A stretch of DNA of 64,000 nucleotides from Polaromonas sp. YR568 (GTDB lineage: Bacteria > Pseudomonadota > Gammaproteobacteria > Burkholderiales > Burkholderiaceae_C): the NCBI RefSeq assembly GCF_900116715.1, contig NZ_FPBM01000006.1:62001-126000 (forward strand), read 5' to 3'. This document shows positions 36,688 to 45,393 of this stretch, piece by piece. Below the pieces are notes generated by a model that saw only the letters and a program-made list of their open reading frames with translations, did no database searches and was not told where the DNA came from. Numbering within the stretch: position 1 is the stretch's first letter; every line of letters starts with the position of its first letter. The position numbers were made by a program, and so were the translations under genes.

Positions 36688-37263
36688 ATGAGCATCAAGA
36701 GCGACAAATGGATACGCCACATGGCGGAAACCACCGGCATGATCGAGCCCTTCGAGCCCGGCCAGATTCGCGCCGCGGCCGACGGCCAGAAGATCATCAG
36801 CTACGGCACCAGCAGCTACGGCTACGACATCCGCTGCGCCCCCGAGTTCAAGGTCTTTACCAACATCCACAGCACGGTGGTCGACCCGAAGAACTTTGAT
36901 GAAAAAAGTTTTGTCGACTTCCACGGCGACAGCTGCATCATTCCGCCCAACAGCTTCGCACTGGCCCGCACGGTTGAATACTTCCGCATCCCGCGCAATG
37001 TGCTCACCATCTGCCTGGGCAAAAGCACCTATGCCCGTTGCGGCATCATCGTCAACGTCACGCCGTTTGAACCCGAATGGGAAGGTTATGTGACGCTGGA
37101 GTTCTCCAACACCACGCCGCTGCCCGCCAAGATTTACGCGGGTGAGGGCTGCGCCCAGGTGCTGTTCTTTGAAAGCGACAAGGACGACGTCTGCGAGGTC
37201 AGCTACAAGGACCGCGGCGGCAAGTACCAGGGCCAGGTGGGCGTGACGCTGCCAAAGGCTTAA
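36688..37263 (+). CDS. dcd: dCTP deaminase
   Basis: The enzyme converts dCTP to dUTP and ammonia for dTMP synthesis. The 191 residues match the family. Visible motifs are SYGYDIR, the [15 protein letters not shown] segment with the catalytic glutamate, GKSTYAR (nucleotide binding) and EGCAQVLFF. The ribosome-binding site GAGGAG is 9 bp upstream. It is a housekeeping gene; the AT-rich HEPN gene starts only 40 bp downstream on the same strand, so dcd's end marks the edge of that acquired block. Confidence 0.96.
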   Translation: MSIKSDKWIRHMAETTGMIEPFEPGQIRAAADGQKIISYGTSSYGYDIRCAPEFKVFTNIHSTVVDPKNFDEKSFVDFHGDSCIIPPNSFALARTVEYFRIPRNVLTICLGKSTYARCGIIVNVTPFEPEWEGYVTLEFSNTTPLPAKIYAGEGCAQVLFFESDKDDVCEVSYKDRGGKYQGQVGVTLPKA

Positions 37264-37303
37264 CCTAAGGGGCTGCAGCCAAGTACAGATCAAGGTAAAG
37301 AGA

Positions 37304-39154
37304 ATGACTAGTACTTCGTCCCAGAGATCGCCGGAGACAGCTCTTCTACCGTCGGAAACTATCCGAGAAACCGATGATTTCTCGGTGTTTTTTTTACAAC
37401 GCCTTCATGAGGCTCTATTTGATTATTCTGCTGACTCTTTTAAGGCTCCGGCACTTAACACTCACCAGCGAGTACTTGAATTAAAAAGAATCGCTGCACA
37501 AGCTGAATCGCATGATTTTATTAGTGCTTCAACCGAGTCTTTTTTTGAGGAGTTGCTTTGGAGTGTTCGAGAAGATGTAGTGCTAAAAGGGGTAAAAAAA
37601 CAACTAGTCAAAGAACTAATTACCAGAGTTAAAAGTGGATGGGGAAAGCCCGCGCAGTTCTTGCCGCCCATCTCAGCTCTAGAACTTCAATTTAGAGACT
37701 ACTTAGACGACTTAAATGCGGCCTTGAGTGCTGAAGCAGCACTAAAAGATTGGTCAAAAGTAAAAGTTATTCGAATATTGGATTCGTTGATTGTCGAGCT
37801 AGAAGCCGTTGGGTATCCCAGATCTTATGTTTACTCTGTAGCTCAGAAAATAAACTCAAAGAAAAAGCAGAGTCGACTTGTAAAAGGTGCACCTTACACC
37901 GTTGGCCTTTTTCTGAAGCACTTCATTGGCACCAAGAGAAAATATGAAGTTTTTGGTTTTGTATCCGAAAATCTTGCTAATTTTGTTGATAGATATACAG
38001 ACTGGAAAAAGTATGGTGCCCCTGTCCCGGCGATAGCCAGTCTTCGACCGTGGATCGAGTTCTCCGGGCAAGTTGATAAGGCGATCACGCCAACAATAGT
38101 AGGCTTCCGAATGGAAGCTCTCTGCAAGCAGTCGGCAGTAAAAGCTTTTTTCACTGTTTTAGATAGAGGGGTCGAGCAAATAAGTTTTGTCGATCACCAT
38201 GTGCCGTTGGCTATTCATGACAGGATTCTTTGCTTGAGTCTTGCTGAAAACGGGCTAAGTGGCTTCGGTCGCACCGTTTCACCTTTGAAATTTGTTCAAA
38301 GAACTTCTCCAGAGGAATTGTCTGCTGCATTGGACGTTTTTCAGTTCTTCTTCTCAGAAAGCAAGCTCTCTCAAGCGGCTCGTCGTCGACTTGCCAGAGC
38401 CTTTGAATATCATGGCGCAGCATTGTCTGCTACACGCCATGAGGATCAGCTTCTCAATTTGTGGTCCTGCCTCGAAGGGTTTGTGGGAGTACCTGCATCT
38501 GCGGGATCAAAAATTGCATTTGTTCGCGAGGCGGTTTTATCTTCTTTAAGTCTTCTTTATCCCCAAAGGTTGTTCTCGTTAGCAGCAATGCGGATAGGAG
38601 ACGTCTTAGGGATTGATAAATACCAGCGATGCCTTGAAAAAGCAACTGAGCTAACAGAAGAGCCGAAAGACCGATTGGCGTTAGTGTTGCTTTGCCCTCA
38701 GTTTGAAAGAGAGAGAACGCTCTTAGCGGAGTCAGTAGCTGCGCGAGAGCCCGTTCTATTGTTTCGACTGTATGAGCTCGTGAATCGGTTTAAGACTGCG
38801 GAGATAACTAGAGCTACCTTGGTTCAGCATAGAGAAAAGGTTGCTTGGCAGCTAAACCGTATTTACTGGAATCGAAATCTGATTGTGCATTCGGCAGAAT
38901 CATTGCCATACCTACCTACACTGGTTGAGCATTTGCACGTATACGTTGATTCATTTCTAACAAGCATTATGTTGGTAGCGGCTCGTCTTCAAGCGAACAC
39001 CATCCCTTCTGTTCTTGAACTGATTAACGTGCACGAAACTCAGCGGTTGCATGAACTTTCTGCTATGAAGGGTGCGATGGATCAGTCTCCAGAGGCTGTG
39101 CTCAGCTGGGTATTCGGCGCTTCGAATATCATGAGGGAAGATGATGGCCTTTGA
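37304..39154 (+). CDS. AT-rich protein with C-terminal HEPN motif, probable defence/RNase gene
   Basis: This 616-residue protein has no recognised catalytic domain in its first ~370 residues. Near residue 387 it has NLWSCLEGF, and at R524-H529 it has RNLIVH, matching the R-X4-6-H active-site motif of HEPN ribonucleases; the W...LE string upstream fits Apea-like HEPN proteins. HEPN domains often act as RNases in toxin-antitoxin, abortive-infection and CRISPR-linked systems. The gene is strikingly AT-rich (many TTT, AAA, ATT and TTA codons) against GC-rich neighbours, which indicates lateral acquisition. No partner gene is adjacent. It follows dcd by 40 bp but has weak ribosome-binding sequence (AAAGAG). 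A defence role is inference. Confidence 0.72.
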   Translation: MTSTSSQRSPETALLPSETIRETDDFSVFFLQRLHEALFDYSADSFKAPALNTHQRVLELKRIAAQAESHDFISASTESFFEELLWSVREDVVLKGVKKQLVKELITRVKSGWGKPAQFLPPISALELQFRDYLDDLNAALSAEAALKDWSKVKVIRILDSLIVELEAVGYPRSYVYSVAQKINSKKKQSRLVKGAPYTVGLFLKHFIGTKRKYEVFGFVSENLANFVDRYTDWKKYGAPVPAIASLRPWIEFSGQVDKAITPTIVGFRMEALCKQSAVKAFFTVLDRGVEQISFVDHHVPLAIHDRILCLSLAENGLSGFGRTVSPLKFVQRTSPEELSAALDVFQFFFSESKLSQAARRRLARAFEYHGAALSATRHEDQLLNLWSCLEGFVGVPASAGSKIAFVREAVLSSLSLLYPQRLFSLAAMRIGDVLGIDKYQRCLEKATELTEEPKDRLALVLLCPQFERERTLLAESVAAREPVLLFRLYELVNRFKTAEITRATLVQHREKVAWQLNRIYWNRNLIVHSAESLPYLPTLVEHLHVYVDSFLTSIMLVAARLQANTIPSVLELINVHETQRLHELSAMKGAMDQSPEAVLSWVFGASNIMREDDGL

Positions 39155-39409
39155 CATCTAATTCTGTAGCACGCGTGACCATACACTTGCTCGAAGAATT
39201 TTCTACCATCGGCCAATTCGTGCCCTCATGCGATTGAGTCTAGCGGCGTTCCTCGTAGATATCCCTATGGCGTCATTGAACCTCAGTAGCGCCCCGCGCT
39301 TCGCGGCTCGCAGAGTCTCGGCGATGGTTTGAGCGACTGATTCTTTGGCGGATTAGGCCACATGAAACCGGGTTTTGCTATGCGGGCAAAGACAACAAGT
39401 GCCGCGCGA
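39155..39409. other. 255-bp non-coding junction after the HEPN gene
   Basis: The base composition shifts from AT-rich back to GC-rich here. On the minus strand one frame stays open for about 50 codons (roughly 39190-39350, encoding AKESVAQTIAETL and then a basic stretch), but there is no ribosome-binding site and no family I recognise. It may be a remnant left by the insertion. I see no terminator or tRNA. Confidence 0.35.
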
Positions 39410-40843
39410 TCAGAACGCCATCTTGTGCGAGACGGTTTTCACGGCCGTGTAGTGCAGCAGCCCCTCTTCACCCCCCTCACGGCCGAATCCGCTGGCCTTC
39501 ACGCCGCCGAAAGGTGTTTCGGCCACTGAGGCTTCCAGTGTGTTGATGGAGAGATTCCCAGCCTCGACCTCGTCAATCATCTTGTCCACGTTGGCGGCGG
39601 AATGGGTGAGTCCATAGGCCGCAAGGCCAAACGGCAGCGCGTTCGCCTGGGCAATCGCTTCGTCCAGGGACTTGACCGGGTTGATGATGGCCATGGGCCC
39701 GAAAGGCTCTTCCTGCATGACGCGTGCGTTGTCCGGCACGTTGGCCAGAATCGTCGGTGCGAAGAAGTAGCCTTTGTCGCCGATGCGGTGGCCGCCGGCC
39801 AGAACGCGTGCACCTTTTGCCGCAGCGTCTTCCGAAAAGGCCGTGAGCGCTTCCAGTCGTCTGGCGTTGGCCACGGGCCCCATGTCGGTAGTTTCTTTAA
39901 TGCCCTTATCCACGACGGTCGCGGCCGCCTGCGTGGCAAACGCGTCGACAAACCGGTCAAAGATTTTTTCGTCGACAAAAAAGCGTGTCGGTGAGGTGCA
40001 CACCTGGCCGGCGTTGCGGAACTTTCTTGTCGCTGAAAGAATGCCGGCCTGCCGGGGATCCACATCGTCGCAAACAATCACTGGGGCGTGGCCGCCCAGC
40101 TCCATCAGGACGGGTTTTCCGTGCCGCCCAGCCAGGCTGGTCAGGTGCCGGCCTACGGCCGTGGAGCCGGTGAAGGCAATCAGCCGGGTCTGGTCCTGCG
40201 GGATCAGGTAGTCCGAGATAAAGGACGGGACGCCGAACACCAGGTTCAGCACACCGGGCGGCAGACCGGCATCGTGGAAGGCGCGCGCGATATGGATGGC
40301 GCCGCCGGGGGTTTCTTCGGCGGCTTTCAGGATGATGGAGCAACCGGCCGCCAGGGCGCCTGCGACTTTGCGCGCGGGCTGGCTCATCGGGAAATTCCAC
40401 GGTGAAAAGGCCGCCACCATGCCGATAGGCTGGCGCACCGTCATGTAGCGGATGCCCGGCTCACTAGGAATGACCCGGCCATAAAGGCGCTGCGCCTCGC
40501 CGGCATCCCATTCAAAAAACTCACAGCCGCGTATCACTTCGAGCCGCGACTGCCGGATGGGTTTGCCCAGCTCCGAGGTGATCGCATAGGCCACCTCTTC
40601 ATTGCGCTCCCGCAGGAGCGCGCTGGCGCGCATCATGATCTCGGCGCGTTCGCGCGGTGCGGTGCGGCTCCAGACCTTCAGGCCTTGCGCCGCGGCGGTG
40701 AGCGCGTCGTCCAGGTCGGATTGCCGCGCCACGGGCAGGGCGCCGATCACGGATTCATCCGCAGGGTTCAGGACGGGCAGGGTATCGGGGGAAGAGCGCC
40801 ATGAGCCGCCGATGTAAAACTTCAGGTCAGGGTAAGTGGGCAT
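39410..40843 (-). CDS. NAD(P)-dependent aldehyde dehydrogenase, succinate-semialdehyde type
   Basis: The enzyme oxidises an aldehyde, probably succinate semialdehyde or a similar short substrate, to the acid. The 477-residue form starts at MPTYPDLKFYIGGSW; an in-frame ATG 51 bp upstream adds a Pro/Ser-rich tail with no ribosome-binding site. Motifs: FSPWNFPM, FTGSTAVGRHL (cofactor), MELGGHAP with the general-base glutamate, and NAGQVCTSPTR with the catalytic cysteine. The C-terminal EASVAETPFGGVKASGFGRE matches GabD-like enzymes. It stands alone and no gabT is near, so the substrate is uncertain. Confidence 0.88.
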   Translation of the reverse strand: MPTYPDLKFYIGGSWRSSPDTLPVLNPADESVIGALPVARQSDLDDALTAAAQGLKVWSRTAPRERAEIMMRASALLRERNEEVAYAITSELGKPIRQSRLEVIRGCEFFEWDAGEAQRLYGRVIPSEPGIRYMTVRQPIGMVAAFSPWNFPMSQPARKVAGALAAGCSIILKAAEETPGGAIHIARAFHDAGLPPGVLNLVFGVPSFISDYLIPQDQTRLIAFTGSTAVGRHLTSLAGRHGKPVLMELGGHAPVIVCDDVDPRQAGILSATRKFRNAGQVCTSPTRFFVDEKIFDRFVDAFATQAAATVVDKGIKETTDMGPVANARRLEALTAFSEDAAAKGARVLAGGHRIGDKGYFFAPTILANVPDNARVMQEEPFGPMAIINPVKSLDEAIAQANALPFGLAAYGLTHSAANVDKMIDEVEAGNLSINTLEASVAETPFGGVKASGFGREGGEEGLLHYTAVKTVSHKMAF

Positions 40844-40958
40844 AGGATCATCAGAAGGTGAGTTCGCAGGAAGGTTGTCCGGCATGGCTGGCATGACCGG
40901 CTTGTCGGCATTAGGCCGCCCGGTGCCGCTCCAAACAAGCGAATTCTTTTGAATGATT

Positions 40959-41021
40959 CTTCAGTGCAGCTGTAAAGTGCGGCGCGGCGTGGAAGTGACA
41001 AACTTCGCCGCGCGCACTGAA
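40959..41021. repeat. Nested inverted repeat upstream of aldehyde dehydrogenase
   Basis: CTTCAGTGC (40959-40967) and GCACTGAAG (41013-41021) form a perfect 9-bp outer stem. Inside, a second stem pairs GCGCGGC and GAAGT (from 40981) with ACTTC and GCCGCGC across a short loop and a 3-base bulge. It lies in the 436-bp gap between the aldehyde dehydrogenase and the lipoprotein gene. It has no T run, so it is more likely a folded leader or REP-like element than a terminator. The rest of that gap shows nothing I can name. Confidence 0.5.
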
Positions 41022-41279
41022 GCGCAAGCAGCGGGCCGGCCTTGCGCCGCGCACTGTGTTTCTTGCCGCCGGTGTTGCGTTTCCCCGGGTCGTTCAATAG
41101 TCAGTACGGTGTACGCCATTGCGGCGTGTTGAGCGCTTGAGCGCGGCGTGACCCCGCTGGGCAGGGCTATAAAACAACAGGCCGTGCACGCGAAACGGGC
41201 GCTTTAAGAAACACCGTGTTACATTCTCTGCGGCATTGGATGACCAATGACAACTACTACAACCCCAAGGGAGACCTGA

Positions 41280-41798
41280 ATGTCCGTTCGCCTCTATTCC
41301 ATCGTTTTCGCGTGCATGGCCATGACCGGCTGCGCATCCATCACCAACGACACCACCACGCCGGTTCGTTTTGAAACCTACAACGCTGCGGGTGTTGAAG
41401 TCAAAGACGTCGATTGCACGCTCGAAAATGACTACGGCCAGCAAGTCATCAAGACACCCGTGACGGCGAATGTGCGCCGTTCTTCCAAAGACCTGCAGAT
41501 GACCTGCGTCAAGGCAGGCGAGGCTGACGGCCGCGGCGTGGCGATCTCGCGCGCGAACGCTGGCATGGCCGGCAACATCCTGTTTGGCGGCGGCATCGGC
41601 GCCATCATTGACCACAACAAGGGCACCGCCTACACCTACCCGCAGTGGGTGCAGGTTGTCATGGGCAAGCTGACCACGTTTGACCGCAAGGCCGATGTCG
41701 AAGGCAAGCCCAACGTCGGTGTGGTGGTGCCTGCCACCGCGCCGGTGGCTGCTACCCCCGCAGCAACGCCGGCAGTGACGCCAGTCGCCGCCAAGTAA
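41280..41798 (+). CDS. Small putative lipoprotein
   Basis: The 172-residue protein has a lipoprotein signal ending in the lipobox MTGC (C18). GCASITNDTTTPVRFET follows, a beginning common in small outer-membrane lipoproteins. A Gly-rich stretch (ILFGGGIGAIID, about residues 99-110) resembles glycine-zipper-like segments, and the C-terminus is Ala/Pro/Thr-rich. GGGAG at 41268-41272 is the ribosome-binding site. The function is unknown. It is followed by a terminator and appears monocistronic. Confidence 0.8.
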   Translation: MSVRLYSIVFACMAMTGCASITNDTTTPVRFETYNAAGVEVKDVDCTLENDYGQQVIKTPVTANVRRSSKDLQMTCVKAGEADGRGVAISRANAGMAGNILFGGGIGAIIDHNKGTAYTYPQWVQVVMGKLTTFDRKADVEGKPNVGVVVPATAPVAATPAATPAVTPVAAK

Positions 41799-41850
41799 GG
41801 CCAGGTTCGGGTTCCGGCTGCGGCGCGTGCGCTGCGGCCTGCCGCGACCC

Positions 41851-41903
41851 ACCCGCCCGCCCAGCCACCGCCTTGAAGCGGTAGGGCCGGCGGGTTTTCT
41901 TTT
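41851..41903 (+). terminator. Terminator after lipoprotein gene
   Basis: ACCCGCC (41851-41857) pairs with GGCGGGT (41889-41895) around an inner ACCGC-CTTGAA-GCGGT stem, followed by TTTTCTTTT. It ends the lipoprotein transcript 50 bp after its stop and may also serve the convergent gene's end at 41915. Confidence 0.65.
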
Positions 41904-41914
41904 GCCTGCGGTGT

Positions 41915-42823
41915 CTATACGGCCAGCGCCGCGCGCGCAGCCGCCAAATCCCAGCCCGCCCAGCCGCAGCTTTTGAACAGCACCGGCCCGGCGGGTTTTT
42001 TCATGTCCTGGCGGATCACGTCGGCCAGTGTGGCGATGCGGCTCACGTCGAGCCCGGCTTGCAGCAGGTCGCCGGCTTCATGGCTGGCGTCGGCGGTGTC
42101 GACAAAGATGGAGCCCTTGGCGGCGAAGTGCTGGCACAGCGCGGCGCTCAGCTCGAGCATGGCGGGTGTGAAGGCTCCGACGGCGCTGATGAAACCGTCG
42201 GGTCGGGGCAGGGCGCTGAGCACCACCGCGCTGGCGGGTGTGCAGGTGACGGCCAGCGGGCAATCGGCCAGCGCGACGTCGGCATCAAACACCATGCGGG
42301 CATTCAAGCCCAAAGACTGCGCGTGATGAACCAGGGCTTGCGCGCTGGCCGCCCTGCGCGAAGCAACCCGGAACTCGCGCACGCCCAGACCCTCGGCAAA
42401 GGCCTCCAGGTGCGCCAGGCCCTGCACCCCGGCGCCGACGATCAGCATCGGCCCCTGGGTGTTGGGCGCCAGCCGCTGCGCTGCCAGCAATGACACGGCG
42501 GCCGTGCGGCGGGCGGTGACGGTGGGGCCGTCCAGCATCAGCCGGCGCTGGCCTGTGGCGACGTCGAACACGACCACATCGCCCTGGATGGTGGGCAGGC
42601 CGGCGGCCGCATTGCCGGGGGTGAAGGTGATGAGTTTGGTGATGGCGGTGCGGGCGTCCAGCGCCGGCATCACAAACAGGCTGCCGCCGCCGGGCAGGGG
42701 TTGCACTACCCGCGGCGGCGCCTGCACCGAGCTGTCTTTGAGCAGGGCCGCCAGCTCACTGACCAGCAGCGGATAGGGCAGGCGGGCGGCGGTCTGGGCG
42801 GGGTCGAGCAGGGTGGGCGTCAT
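41915..42823 (-). CDS. Ornithine cyclodeaminase/mu-crystallin family reductase
   Basis: The 302-residue NAD(P)-binding protein is of the OCD/mu-crystallin fold. The nucleotide-binding glycines are in LIVGAGVQGLAHLEAF. DGPTVTARRTAAVSLLAAQRL and the later DTADASHEAGDL are family motifs. The pattern is closest to the delta-1-pyrroline-2-carboxylate/piperideine-2-carboxylate reductases that work in trans-hydroxyproline or lysine/proline catabolism; true ornithine cyclodeaminase is the alternative. It stands alone, so context adds nothing on substrate. Confidence 0.85.
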   Translation of the reverse strand: MTPTLLDPAQTAARLPYPLLVSELAALLKDSSVQAPPRVVQPLPGGGSLFVMPALDARTAITKLITFTPGNAAAGLPTIQGDVVVFDVATGQRRLMLDGPTVTARRTAAVSLLAAQRLAPNTQGPMLIVGAGVQGLAHLEAFAEGLGVREFRVASRRAASAQALVHHAQSLGLNARMVFDADVALADCPLAVTCTPASAVVLSALPRPDGFISAVGAFTPAMLELSAALCQHFAAKGSIFVDTADASHEAGDLLQAGLDVSRIATLADVIRQDMKKPAGPVLFKSCGWAGWDLAAARAALAV

Positions 42824-43004
42824 GGGGCGATGGTAAGGCGGGTTGGAGGGGGCTGGATAGAGGCATGGATAGGGGCGTGGATGCCGGCGTTACGCCGCGT
42901 AAAAAAATGAAAGGTTTTTATCCTACAAAGTGCCGGGAAAAGCGCTGGATGGAAACCGCAAACGCCCGCCTCACGATGGAGCCAGATTCACCGGGAGGCC
43001 CACC

Positions 43005-43421
43005 ATGTTCTCTGACCACTTGAAAAAAATCGACGAAACGCCTTACAAAACGCTGCTCTGGGTAGCGGCCGGCCTGGTCTTTGTTTGCCAGCTGGTGGCT
43101 GTCGGGTTTGTGGCGGATGGGCAAGTCACCAAAGCCAAGATTCGCGACTTTCAGCGCAAGACTGAAATGCAGGCGATTGCGCAGTGCATGGACACCGCGG
43201 CGGGCTCCGCGCGCCAAAGCTGCATCCAGCAGGCACGTGTGGTGGCGGGTACTTATGTGCCACCCGAAACCCTGGACGCACCAAAAGCTCAGACGCTGGC
43301 CGGTGCTTCGGGTGAATCCAGCGGCGTGATGGCGAGCAACGGCGTCGGCGCTGCCGTTAGCAGCATGCTGCCCACGCAGCCAGCGCAGGGCTTTATGTCT
43401 GCGTCTTTCGCCATTCGCTGA
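43005..43421 (+). CDS. Small membrane protein of unknown function
   Basis: The 138-residue protein begins at the ATG at 43005, preceded by GGGAGG at 42993-42998. One membrane helix (about residues 18-40, LLWVAAGLVFVCQLVAVGFVA) follows a short charged N-terminus; the rest is polar with two cysteines spaced AQC...QSC. I do not recognise a family. The gene before is divergent and the one after is another small membrane protein. Confidence 0.7.
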   Translation: MFSDHLKKIDETPYKTLLWVAAGLVFVCQLVAVGFVADGQVTKAKIRDFQRKTEMQAIAQCMDTAAGSARQSCIQQARVVAGTYVPPETLDAPKAQTLAGASGESSGVMASNGVGAAVSSMLPTQPAQGFMSASFAIR

Positions 43422-43430
43422 TCCACCCTC

Positions 43431-43460
43431 AATCACCGGAAAATCACCGGAAAATCACCG
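43431..43460 (+). repeat. Short tandem repeat, 11-bp unit
   Basis: AATCACCGGAA is repeated nearly three times directly after the stop of the 43005 gene and before the next small gene. It is too short and too few for a CRISPR; probably slippage. Confidence 0.6.
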
Positions 43461-43498
43461 TCAGTATCGGTGGCCGCTGCGGTTAGCATGTGGCCACG

Positions 43499-43756
43499 AT
43501 GAAGCCCTCACGCCTGTTTCGCCTTTACCAGCCGCGCAATCCCCTTTTCTGGCTGATGCTGGTGCTCAATGGGCTGTCTCCGTTGCTGGCCTGGGTGGTG
43601 CAAAACCGGCCGCTGAACACGGCGGCGACTTTGGTGGTGACCTGCTTTGCCATCGGCAATGCGGTGCTGGGGATGTGGCTGGCCTGGCGCCTGATGCAGG
43701 ACGAAGCTGCCGCGCCTGTAGCCGATAACGACTCCGATAGGGTTAACAAGCCCTAG
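43499..43756 (+). CDS. Small two-helix membrane protein
   Basis: The 85-residue protein opens MKPSRLFRLYQPRNPLFWLM, with two hydrophobic helices around residues 16-35 and 40-63 and a short acidic tail. I chose the ATG at 43499; a GTG three codons upstream is possible. The stop overlaps the convergent pcp stop by 4 bp. The N-terminal RLYQPRNPLFWLM segment resembles small conserved hypothetical proteins of Burkholderiales; function unknown. Confidence 0.65.
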   Translation: MKPSRLFRLYQPRNPLFWLMLVLNGLSPLLAWVVQNRPLNTAATLVVTCFAIGNAVLGMWLAWRLMQDEAAAPVADNDSDRVNKP

Positions 43757-44463
43757 CTGACGGCGCCCGCGCCTTTTGAAATGTCGTGCCCGGTGGCCAG
43801 CGCTGTGGCCACCGCCACCCGCAAGCCATTCACGATCTCTTCCAGCGGCATGCTGGGCACGTTTTGCCCTGCCACCTGCTCAGGCACATAAGGCACATGA
43901 ATAAAGCCGCCGCGTGTGCGCTTGAATCCGCGCTGCGTCGTCAGGGCATGTATCAGCGCATAAAACACATGGTTGCAGACAAAGGTGCCTGCCGTCTGCG
44001 ACACCTCGGACCTGATGCCGGCGGCCTGCATCGCCTGCAGCATGGCCTTGATGGGCAACGTGCCGAAGTAGGCCGCCGGGCCATCGGCCACCACGGGCGT
44101 GTCGATGGGCTGGCTGCCTGTGTTGTCGGGAATGCGCGCGTCATTGACGTTGATGGCCACGCGTTCCAGCGATATCGCGTTGCGCCCGCCGGCCTGGCCG
44201 ACGCAGATGACGAGCGCCGGTTTGTGCAGCTTCAGCAAACGCTTGAGCTCCAGCGCCGAGTCCCCAAAAACAGTGGGTAGTTGCGCGGCGACGATGCGGT
44301 GGCCGGCGATGCGTTTGCCCTGCAGCGCCTTGACGGCCATCCAGCTGGGGTTGAGGGTCAGGCCGGCCGGCCCGAGGTCGCCGAAGGGGTCAAAGCCGGT
44401 GAGCAGTACGCAAGGAAGGGCAGGGCTTGAAGGAGCGGTGGGGGTGGAAGGGCTTGCAGGCAT
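43753..44463 (-). CDS. pcp: Pyroglutamyl-peptidase I (pyrrolidone-carboxylate peptidase)
   Basis: This cytosolic cysteine peptidase removes N-terminal pyroglutamate. The 236 residues from the ATG at 44463 show LLTGFDPFG at the N-terminus, the catalytic glutamate region (SLERVAINVNDARIPD), QTAGTFVCNHVFY with the catalytic cysteine, and FIHVPYVPEQ with the histidine. An open frame far upstream does not belong to it. It is divergent from the hydratase gene with about 50 bp between starts. Confidence 0.92.
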   Translation of the reverse strand: MPASPSTPTAPSSPALPCVLLTGFDPFGDLGPAGLTLNPSWMAVKALQGKRIAGHRIVAAQLPTVFGDSALELKRLLKLHKPALVICVGQAGGRNAISLERVAINVNDARIPDNTGSQPIDTPVVADGPAAYFGTLPIKAMLQAMQAAGIRSEVSQTAGTFVCNHVFYALIHALTTQRGFKRTRGGFIHVPYVPEQVAGQNVPSMPLEEIVNGLRVAVATALATGHDISKGAGAVS

Positions 44464-44511
44464 TTCGGCATTGTGGGCTATCGCTGCGGGTTTTTGGCTA
44501 CCATGGTCTTT

Positions 44512-45372
44512 ATGAATACTTCGGCCCCTCACCCGGATCACCCTGATATCCAGAACCTTGTCGCTGACCTGACCCGGGCGCGCCTGCAGTCGCAGCCCTT
44601 GCCGTGGTCGAATGCCGTGCCGGCGGATGTGCCCCTGGCCTATGCCACCGCGCTCGCCGTGCGCACGGCACGCAGCGCGGGTGGCGAGCGCCCGGTGGGC
44701 TACAAGGTCGGCTTTACCAACCGCACCATCTGGCCGCGTTACGAGGTCTATGGCCCCATCTGGGGCACGGTGTGGAACAGCACGCTGACGCAGGTCGATG
44801 CCTCTGCGCCGAATGAAGGCGTGCTCTCGCTCAAAGGCTTGGCCGAGCCGCGCATCGAGCCAGAGGTGGTGTTTTGCCTGCGTGAGGCGCCGCCGCCCGA
44901 TTGTTCGCTGGCGCAGCTGGTGGCTGTGGTGGACTGGGTGGCGCACGGTTATGAAATCGTGCACACACATTTCCCGGGCTGGAAGTTCACCGCCGCGCAG
45001 GCGGTGGCTGATGGCGGTTTGCACGGCCTGCTGCTGGTGGGGCATCGCGTCAAGCTGGAGGCCGGTGCGGCGCCCGAGGCCGTGATGGCGTCACTGACCG
45101 GCTTGCGCATCAAGCTCTATGGCGACGGCGTGTTGAAAGACGAAGGCATGGGCGCCAATGTGCTGGACGGCCCGGTGCAGGCGCTGCTGCATTTTGTGAA
45201 CGAGCTGCGCGCCACCCCGGGTGCGCCGGCTTTGCAGGCCGGCGATGTCATCACGACGGGAACCATTACCGATGCCTGGCCGGTGGCTGCGGGGCAGACC
45301 TGGCACACGGAGATCGAGGCGAGCGGCCCGGTGGGCGGCGCGCTCAAAGGCCTTAAGGTGCGCTTCGAGTAA
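44512..45372 (+). CDS. 2-keto-4-pentenoate hydratase-like protein (FAH superfamily)
   Basis: The 286-residue protein is of the fumarylacetoacetate hydrolase/hydratase superfamily. It contains PVGYKVGFTN, RIEPEVVFCL with the metal-binding E-x-E, and a C-terminal LQAGDVITTGTITDAWPV, the standard GDVI-TTG motif. Such proteins hydrate 2-oxopent-4-enoates or act as 2-oxo-acid decarboxylases in aromatic meta-cleavage. No other meta-cleavage genes are nearby, so the substrate is open. The start is either the ATG at 44512 or that at 44503; neither has a clear ribosome-binding site. Confidence 0.82.
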   Translation: MNTSAPHPDHPDIQNLVADLTRARLQSQPLPWSNAVPADVPLAYATALAVRTARSAGGERPVGYKVGFTNRTIWPRYEVYGPIWGTVWNSTLTQVDASAPNEGVLSLKGLAEPRIEPEVVFCLREAPPPDCSLAQLVAVVDWVAHGYEIVHTHFPGWKFTAAQAVADGGLHGLLLVGHRVKLEAGAAPEAVMASLTGLRIKLYGDGVLKDEGMGANVLDGPVQALLHFVNELRATPGAPALQAGDVITTGTITDAWPVAAGQTWHTEIEASGPVGGALKGLKVRFE

Positions 45373-45393
45373 GTCGGGGCTTACTGGCGGGGC

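Noticed and set aside
43431..43460. CRISPR-like array
   Set aside because: Only about three 11-bp copies without spacers.
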